From contig NC_071389.1 of the NCBI RefSeq assembly GCF_022682495.2, forward strand, positions 9,105,199-9,169,198: a stretch of DNA of 64,000 nucleotides. The letters run 5' to 3'. The stretch is from Desmodus rotundus. Lineage: Eukaryota > Chordata > Mammalia > Chiroptera > Phyllostomidae. Both the position numbers and the translations under genes were made by a program. The notes under the pieces were generated by a model. The model saw only the letters and a list, made by a program, of their open reading frames with translations, ran no database searches and was not told the DNA's origin. How positions within the stretch are numbered: the first letter of the stretch is position 1; every line of letters starts with the position of its first letter. Shown here piece by piece: positions 56,126 through 64,000 of this stretch.

Positions 56126-57632
56126 CCTATATATCTTTTCTGAGTGTTTGCCGACACCCGATCTTAAATTCAAGCAACATATTCCTACTGCTCTGGGTTT
56201 GTTTGTTTGTTTTTTCCGTTAACTTGGTTACCATGGCACCATGGTTACCTGGCACCATGGTGGTGTTGCCAGGCTTCTCCAACATGAAAAAAAGTTTTTT
56301 TAACCCCTTTCTACCCTTCCTTTCTTTGTAAGGGTATCCCTGGGCCAGTCCACAAGCCGTGGGGAATTAAGCTGCACCTGCTGGAGGGGGGAACCTACAT
56401 GGATTATTTGGAATTTTTTTCCTGGTCTCCCCATGTATTTATTTCCTCAATCATTTTTTATGTCAGTATGGACTCATGCATATGTATTTTCTGCTTTGCA
56501 ACATAACCTCATTCCATGTTATGTGTTGGTCAGTCTGGCCCAGGGTTGGTCATTTGGGATCTCTTCAGGTGGGCTCCTGTGTCTGACACCCCCCCCATCT
56601 GTTTATTTTTCAAGCATTTCCTTTCTCTCTAGAACTACAAGATGCTCCAGACCCATCTTGTATTTTCCCTGCCTCAGCCCTGGAATCAGTCCTTTCTTTC
56701 TCTAAGGGGCCCTGGTTCCTTTTATTAGAGAGTGGTGTTTAGGAGCCAAGATTTGGGGCCTGGATGTGCTTATTCCTACCGGGGTGTCCCTGCTCCTCGG
56801 CCCCCTAGGGGACAGAGCTGGGTTTGTTTTAACTAAGTTTCCCCTCTTGCCAATTGTGGGGCCTGTTGGAAGCTCCAGACAGCTGCCCACCGGCCTTTGA
56901 ACGCAAACCCCAGTGTGCAGCCCAGGCCTGTGTGACCTCATGTGCCCTAGCAGGGCCTTCTGTCTATGGGGGCTCTGCGGGAGAGAGCACATGAGGTCAC
57001 CTTCCCCCGTGCTGAGCCACTTCCTGTGTCCACTCCCACTCTCCAGTGGGGCCACTGCGCAGCTGAGTTGCTTTGGGAAGGGGACTCAGGCCTGGCCTCA
57101 GGTGCTGTGGCAGCCCAGGCTGCTGTGGGAATGCAGGCTTGCTCCCTGTGAAAACGACAGCTTTGCTGATGGTGGTGGCAGCAGACGCAGCCCACAAGCA
57201 GAGCCGTGTTCTCACACAGGCCAGACAGCGCAAGAGTGAGGTCCCAGGAAGGTCACACGCCTAGCGCATCCAGGTGGCTCAGCGCCACCAGGAAGAAGAC
57301 CCGCTGCGCTCCCTTACCTTCCCAACCCCAGCCCTGCCAGACACCCATTGGTGCTCAGTGGGCCAGGCCAGGAGCTGGCTCCCCATGGAGGTCAGGGGGT
57401 CAGGGGGTCTGGGCAGACTCTCGGGCCGGCCTTGAGATGCCAAGACAAGCGGAGGGAGGGCCTTCAACTTCCCCAGAAGTCTCCACTCCCCCCACCCCAC
57501 CCCCATAGGCTGGGAGTCAGGAAGCCCATCACTCGGGCCTGCCTCTACCAGCGACTTCTGTCTGGGGCATGAGAATTGCACCTCTCCCTGCATCAGATCT
57601 TCAGTGGCTCCTCATTGCCCTCAGCTTAAATG

Positions 57633-57660
57633 CCCTGCTCCTGCTCCTGCTCCTGCTCCT
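57633..57660 (+). repeat. (CTCCTG)n short array
   Basis: Four to five ctcctg units immediately 5' of a SINE. The SINE may have inserted at or next to it. Confidence 0.8.
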
Positions 57661-57891
57661 GGCCCTGGCTGGGTGGCTCAGTTGGTGGGAGCACCGTTCC
57701 CGTTCACCAAAGTTTTGTGGGTTCGATTCCCGGTCAGGACACAAACTGGGGTTTTGAGTTTGATCCCTGGTCGGGGCACATATGAGAGGCAACCGATCAA
57801 TGTTTCTCTCACATCGATGTTTCTCTCTCCCTCTCCCTTCTTCTCTCTCTAGAATCAATGAACATATCCTTAGGTGAGGATTGAAAAAAAA
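57661..57891 (+). mobile_element. Ves-related SINE, second subfamily
   Basis: Starts ggccctggctgggtggctcag and has two 'gatccc'-type B-box regions ('ggttcgattcccggtcagg' and 'gtttgatccctggtcgggg'). It ends 'tccttaggtgaggattgaaaaaaaa'. It is the same layout as the copy at 40994. Confidence 0.88.
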
Positions 57892-58919
57892 GCTTTGCGC
57901 CTAGATTTGCCTTACAGGCCTCTGGGGATCTCTTTAGCACCCACGTCCCACCCTAATCGCACCGGACTGCCTGTGGTTCCCCTTGCACAATCATACGGCT
58001 CCACGCCTCCAGTTTACTCTGCCTGCATCACCCTCATCTACTGCTTCACTGGTTAACCCCTCGTTGTGCCTGAGGTCTGGGCTCTGGGATCCCCTCCTCC
58101 AGGAAGCCTTCCTCCTGTGCACCAGTCCATCTCAGCTCACGTGGGCATGTCCCTGGTCACCTGTGTGCCACATCTTCCTAGGGTGTGAGCAACCTCTGGC
58201 ATTCAGGGAAGCAACCTGGCATAGTAGAGAAGGCTCAGGGCTTGAAACTGGAACTCTGGCTTCCCCCAAGGCTTCTGCTCTTTCTGGCGGTGTAGCTTAC
58301 AGCCAAGTCACCCCAATAAATTCAATTTAAAAATTTTAACAAAAGCAAGTTACTGCCCATCTCTGAGCCTTAGTGCCCTCTGTGAGAAGAGCATCTAATT
58401 GGGATCTCCAGCCCCACTTTCAATCTCAGTCCCTGTCTCCAACTTGCTGCGAGGCCTCGGGCCGGCCCTGTGGCTGGACCCAGACTCAGTTTTCCTCCTC
58501 TGTAAGCTGGAGCCACCCACAGAACTCAGCGAGCCGTGGCTCCAACCAGCCAAAACTTGTGAAAGTCTGTTGTCAACCTTGGAGCCCAACAAGGGCAATA
58601 GAAGAATGTATTTCACAGCTCCGTGGGGACGTGTAGGAGGGAGGCCGGCGGCTCTCACCGCTCTCCCGCTGCCCAGCCCCCCAAAGCCTACAGATCAAAG
58701 GTGACGGAGGCCTGCTGGCAGGGAGGCCGGGCCTGGCTGGGCCTGCTCCCTGGCTTGCTGCCCACCTCCCACCCACCCCCACCCCCAGGGTTCCATGGCG
58801 TGTGCCTTGCGAAAGAAGCTGTTGAAACACGTGGGGTGGGGGTGAGCCCCGTCACCCCCCAACTTCCAGCACAGAAGGCCTCTCTGCCCCACTGCCCCTC
58901 CAAAACACAAAGCCAAGAT

Positions 58920-59758
58920 CAGCATAATCTATCTGCACCTTTATTCCAGAGCAGAAATAAGTCATTTCCTAACAATAAATATAAAAAAGTAATAAATTAA
59001 GGTTCAAAAAAATAATCAACAAAACAAAATCATTAACACTGATGGAGTAATGATATTGTCGTAAATCGGCAAGAGATGGATGGACCGACCCCCAGCCTGG
59101 GAGTGTCTGACACTGGCTGTCCTCTGTCCCAAGCCCTGGCCGGGCCCCCTATCACACACACATTCTCTCCACAAAGTACAAAATATATATTTAAAAAACC
59201 TCAACACAACCAAGCATCCTGGGAGGGCCCTGTGGAGGCAAGGGCTTGGCCCACGGGGGCTGAGGACAGGGCCTGGGGGTCTGCAGAAGGCACTAGAGGG
59301 TGGGGGAACTACTTTGGGTCTCACCCAGCAGAGTTTGCTGTCTGTCCTCTTCTCCTGAGAGGGTGGGGCTCGACGTACCCTGTTCCTGTGGCCACCTCCC
59401 GAGACGGCGAAAGGGAGGCCAGTTTGGAAATGTCCCACGCGTACGTCCAAAGGTCTCTGCGGGGCTCCCACCTGCCCCAGGACACTTCATACACGTGGCG
59501 CCTGCTAAGTGCTCGGCTGGCTGTCCTTTGTGGGCAAAGAAGCCCCCCGGCCCAGGATCCCTGAGCGTCTCCTCAGTTCAGGCCAGGGTGTCTGTCGCTG
59601 AGAGCCGCCCCCTGCCCCGAACAGAGGCCTCAGGGTGGCACCAATGAGAAACAACTAGAAATAAATAAGGTCCCTCGTGGCCAGGCGCAGGGCTGGCAGG
59701 GAGGCCACAGTTTCTTCAAGTATTCTTGGCCGAGGGGCACGCAAGGCCCTGTCGAAGT
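58920..59758 (-). other. EPHA2: EPHA2 3' UTR
   Basis: About 0.84 kb from the stop to past the poly(A) signal, similar to the human length as I remember it. Its 3' part (58965-59010) is AU-rich on the coding strand with ATTTATT motifs, and 59175-59205 has another A/T-rich stretch; such elements often affect mRNA stability. Confidence 0.75.
58940..58945 (-). terminator. EPHA2: EPHA2 poly(A) signal AATAAA
   Basis: TTTATT on the plus strand reads AATAAA on the coding strand, about 815 bases after the stop. The transcript end is inferred at about 58915-58925. Confidence 0.75.
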
Positions 59759-59989
<231 letters not shown>

Positions 59990-60069
59990 TTAGGCAGAGG
60001 CCTCCCTATACCCAAAAGCTGGCTAACCTGGACAAAATTAAGAAAATTACACAAGCACCAACTGTGAGC

Positions 60070-60300
60070 AGTTTTTTCTTTACACCAAATTGGCAGGATT
60101 ATCTATCTGTGAGGCAGGCGCTCTTTTCATTTAAAAAAAAATTTTCAATGTATTTTTTCCCCTTACCATTTAGTCCCCTTATATCCCCCCCCACGCTCAC
60201 TGTGTTGATTGGAAGCCTGAGGATCAGAGAGGTAAAGTGACTGCCCCAAAGTCACACAGCTAGGAGGTGGAAGAGCTGGGAATCAAACCAGCTGTGGACA
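60070..60300 (-). mobile_element. MIR relic with small A/T-rich insertion
   Basis: 'ggattatctatctgtgaggcaggcgctctt' and 'gcctgaggatcagagaggtaaagtgactgccccaaagtcacacagctagg' are the two parts of a reversed MIR. Between them, 60128-60205 ('attttcaatgtattttttccccttaccatttagtcccc') looks inserted, of unknown origin. Confidence 0.6.
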
Positions 60301-62179
60301 TCGACTGCATTCCCTCTCCCACCTCAAGTCTGTCCCCGCTGTCCCCAGCTAAGGCTTCCTCCCAGTTTGGAGGCCATCCACAAGGAGGGGCAGGGACCCT
60401 CTAAGGCTGATGCTCAACGGTCTCTTCCCAGCCCTCAACTCATTCCACCCCCATTCCCTCCAATACCTGCTGAGGGACCGTGAAGGTCAAAACCCTGCTG
60501 GTCCCTAATGAGAGGGGCTTGCAGGTGTTTTCCCTTCAGCACTCTCAATTTCCTCACCTGTGCAATGGGATACTGGTGTCCACCTGGAGGGTGGGAGACC
60601 CCGGAAACTGGTGGCAGAGGGGGAAGGCGGCATGGGTGCCAGATAGAAAGGTGTGCCTGGGAGCCCACAGCGCTGCACCGCACCCCCATGCCCTTCCATC
60701 CCCTCATAAAACCACCTATGCTTGCGGAGCCCTGGAGCGGGCCGGCTATTGCTCACTCTGGGAGTTTTCTCCTAGGCAGTCCTCACCCACCAGCCCAAAC
60801 CCATGAAAACACCCAGGTTTTTACGGGCCGTCTCCTGGCTGTAAATGGAGCTAATTATATGGTGCAAGCTCCCATGGGCAATTCCGGAGACATGACTTTC
60901 CCACCGGCTCTGGGAGCCCTCGGAGGAGTGCTGAGCGGGGAGGGCACACCTAGGTGAGTGGGGAGGGTGGCTCAGGGACCTCCAGGAGGGGCTGGCGGCT
61001 CCCACTGCAGCAGGAAGGCCAGGAGTCGGACACCTGGGAGAACTTCCTATTTGCTGCAGTGCCACTTCGAACCTACACAGTTGGGGGTATTACAAAAGAA
61101 GAGCTGTTTTCCCCGCCCCTAGGGGTCTCATCGTGTGCTCCCAGAGAAACATTGGGGGGAAAGGTAGGATCCTGGCCCACCTCCAGACTCCCTGGCCTTG
61201 CCGTTCTGAAGGTGTGGCAGGGGGTCTGCATTTTATCAGCCCCCGAAGACCCTGATGCATGGTCTAAGAACCTGTGGGCTCTGTGAGCTACAGGAGGGCA
61301 ATGGCTGAGCTCTGATCCCCTGGGCCCATCCCTCAGCCCTGCGCCCTCCCGAGGTCTAGGAAAGGCCTGGTACACAGTAGGTCTTCAAGGAGTGTCTGCT
61401 GAGTGAATGAAAGAATGAATCCTTTGGTGGATACTGAGCCACCGCCCGGGCCGCTTCAGGCCGTCACCCAGGCTGGCATGGGTCACGGGACAAGGTGGGA
61501 GCTGAGGTTGCTTCCGAGGCCCAAAGCCCATCTAGGAGGCAACAGCCCTGAGCTGGGAGGCAGGAGGCCAAATTCTAGGCCCGGACTTCGTCGACGCCTT
61601 GGGCAGTGCTGTCCTGTCTTCCGGCCTCCGTTTCTTTATAGGTAAAATGAAGGGCTTTGAGTAGATGCCGGTGAGCCACCTGCCCCAGCCCCATTCCCTC
61701 TCAACACAAAGCCCCCCAAGACTCCCCTGCTCATTTCCTAGCCACAGAGATGCACCTGCCTCCACTACCCGCTCGGGGGTCCAGGGCCGTCCCTCCCATC
61801 AGCTCCCATCATGGGGGTGAGGAGACGCATGGGCGAGGCCACCGTTTCCAGGGCACTTGCAATGCCAGTGCTGGCCCCAGGGGATTCAAAGGCCACACAC
61901 ACCCCCAGGGAGCACCTACTATGTGCCCCCTGGACACAAGGAGAGGGGGGTGAGAAGTGGCCTCACGTGCCTGATCATCCATTCACGCAGCAAGCATTCC
62001 ATCAGCGCCAAGCCTATGCTGAGGGCATGCGGAGACCAGAAGACCCATCAGCCTGTCCCCACCCGCTCAGTGGACGCTGTAGGCAGCGACCTCAGACACT
62101 GAACGGGGCCTTTTGTGAGGATGAACACTTTTCTGGGGTACAAAAACCACTGCTTTCATTTGTTCCTCAAAACCATCTA

Positions 62180-62421
62180 GGCCCTGGCTGGTGTGGCTCA
62201 GTGGACTGAGTGCCGGACTGTGAACCGAAAGGTCTCTGGTTTGATTCCCAGTCAGGGCACATGCCTGGGTTGTGGGCCAGGTCCCAGCTGGGGGCGTGTG
62301 AGAGGCAGCCAATCAATGTTTCTCTCGCAGCACATCGATGTTTCTCTTCCTTTCTCTCTCCCTCTCTTCCCCTCTCTCTACAAAATAAATAAAATCTTAA
62401 AAAAAAAAAGAAAGAAAAAGA
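62180..62421 (+). mobile_element. Ves SINE in the EPHA2 last intron
   Basis: Starts ggccctggctggtgtggctcag and ends in (A)n(GAAA)n. The CTCF-like motif reads CCAGCTGGGGGCGT. Confidence 0.92.
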
Positions 62422-63139
62422 GACCACTCGGAACCACTAGTCTGGCTAGAATCTCTGTGACTCCAAAATAACAGCGTGGTGAGTGTCCCAGCTGAGAAAA
62501 GGCAGCCACTGCAGGACCACAGGGGACCGTGCAGTCTGCCCCTTGGGACGGGTGTAGGAAGCAGGGAAGACACAGGGCGGGGAAGGACCTCGAGGCCTAA
62601 ATCTGGACCCCGCGGAGAAAGAGCTGAATTCTCCTGAGACCGGCTCAGAGCCTCCCCCCGGGGTCCACAGCATGGGCAGACACAGCCTTCGGGTTGAAGA
62701 AGCGCTTTGAGATCCCCATTTATCTCATTCATTTCAAACGAAGAGGGAGGTAGCGATGGTGTGAATCGGCCAGACCCCAGCTCTGAGCACCAGTGGCTGG
62801 GTGGGAGGAGGAGGGAGCGTGGAATGACTTCCTGCCTTTATCCAGGCCTTTTCAAAACACAACACGCACGCACACACACTGAGGCTCCATCCATCCAAGA
62901 CAGCCCTGTCCCTGCTCGTGGGAAAGGAACTGGCCGAGGAGCACCCCGGGCTATTCTGGGAAGCCTTTGAGAGCATGTGTTTCCTGTAAGCCCTTCGCGT
63001 GCCCTCAGCCCTGCTCACCCATAAGAGAAGCCGCGCGCTGTCCTTGGTGGGAGCCCCCGGAGGAGTGAGGGGGGCTGTTCCAGGATTCCAGGGACAAGGA
63101 GGGGGGCCCAGCAACCGGGCATTGGCCCACGGGCTGTGG

Positions 63140-63320
63140 GCAGGAAGCAAGGGTATAGAGGATTGAGCCCCTACTGTGTACCAGGCGTGTGATCTGTGTT
63201 TGTACCCATGCAATCCCCACAACGGGGAAACGAAAACCAAGGCTCAAAGATGGAGCCAGATTTGGCCAAGGTCACCTGCTAGGAAGTGGCAAATGTGGCA
63301 CTTGAACCCAGCAAGCTTGG
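63140..63320 (-). mobile_element. MIR relic
   Basis: 'ttgagcccctactgtgtaccaggcgtgtgatctgtg...gccaaggtcacctgctaggaagtggcaaatgtggcacttgaacccag' is reversed MIR. Confidence 0.7.
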
Positions 63321-64000
63321 GACCCTGCAGCTGGCTGGCAACCAAAGACATCCTGGGACCTGTCTCCTCCCTCCCCCTCTCCATGTCTCTCTCCGGTCAG
63401 CTCTGTCCTCTCCAGACGCCCATCCCCAGCCACCCCCTGGGACGGGCCACGGCCTGGTCTCAGAGGCCTAGACTAGCAATTTGGAAGCCCAGCTGAGCGG
63501 TCTTCAGAGGCTCTGGAGAATGTTCACGGACAGGCCCAAATCCCAGAACTTCTGTGACCTTGAACTGTGGGAGGCTGGGGTTGTCCCCTGCATGTGGTTC
63601 CCAAAACCTCCCAGCCCTAGGGCCCATTCCCTCCATGACCCTGGACCCTGTACAAGTGCGGCCATTGGGGGACATACCACTATTTTTAGAAGCACAAAAG
63701 GCTAAGAGGATAATGTCTCCTCCCTCCTGGGGTGGGAAGACGTGTCCCTGCCAAGGCCATGCTGGGAAAGGTCCCTGCTGCTGGAGCTGGGAGGAGAGAT
63801 GAACTCCCACAGGACAGCCTGACAAAGGACAGACCCAGGACTGGACAAGGGTAACTGGCACTTCTTGTCAGGCTGGAGCACGGGGATGACAGCCAGCCAC
63901 GTGGGGAAAGGTGCCGGGGAGAGGCTGGCCTGGGCCCTTTCTCCTGGGCATCGCCAGGGTGTCCAAGGGCACTGGCCATTTCTTCTCAGCATCCTGGAGA

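Larger units (their letters stand above)
45202..58919. other. Intergenic region FAM131C-EPHA2, right part
   Basis: GC-rich, non-coding. Holds MIR and L2 relics, three Ves-type SINEs, microsatellites at 48.2, 48.47 and 50.2 kb and the motif cluster at 51.9-52.3 kb. No gene recognised. Confidence 0.65.

Overview
This window is mammalian nuclear DNA, most likely from a bat. The main evidence is at least ten copies of a tRNA-derived SINE of the bat Ves type: a 'ctggctggtgtggctcag...' head, a 'gttcgattcccagtcagggcacatgcc' B-box region, a 'tgatgtttctctccctctc' pyrimidine stretch and an (AAATA)n tail, most with target-site duplications. Laurasiatherian-type LINE-1 and many eroded MIR and L2 relics fit this. 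I see none of the Helitron ends common in vesper bats, so a non-vespertilionid yangochiropteran is my tentative guess. Nothing bacterial, plasmid or CRISPR-like is present.

Gene order matches human 1p36.13: CLCNKB (+), FAM131C (-), EPHA2 (-). (1) 1-5880 holds the last eight coding exons of a kidney chloride channel of the CLCNKA/CLCNKB pair. They cover the end of the membrane domain, both cytosolic CBS domains, the stop at 5481-5483 and a poly(A) signal. (2) 6340-20959 holds a complete FAM131C gene on the minus strand. Its seven coding exons all have consensus splice sites and encode 279 residues. The first coding exon has only 22 coding bases and lies in a CpG island. CLCNKB and FAM131C end tail to tail less than 0.5 kb apart. 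(3) 21.5-58.9 kb is intergenic. I find no coding gene there, only old repeats, local duplications, simple repeats and candidate CTCF, RFX and IRF motifs. (4) 37.8-45.2 kb is an AT-rich nest of mobile elements. One LINE-1 is split by a SINE, by a 3.8 kb composite insert (an old gammaretrovirus-like remnant carrying its own SINE and a palindromic hAT-like MITE) and by an LTR-like block. (5) 58.9-64 kb is the 3' end of EPHA2: 3' UTR, the last coding exon (C-terminal end of the SAM domain plus the VGIPI tail) and more than 4.1 kb of the last intron.

The three genes do not form a pathway. CLCNKB is a barttin-dependent renal and inner-ear chloride channel, FAM131C is poorly characterised and EPHA2 is a receptor tyrosine kinase. 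Their linkage is ancestral mammalian synteny. I did not find a new multi-gene system. The most interesting signals are non-coding: a CTCF-like core inside the Ves SINE, a perfect RFX X-box palindrome in FAM131C intron 1, a compact 51.9-52.3 kb motif cluster with an inverted repeat and an ISRE, a duplicated hairpin sequence, and the nested transposon structure. All identifications rest on reading the sequence against remembered families; no database search was run.
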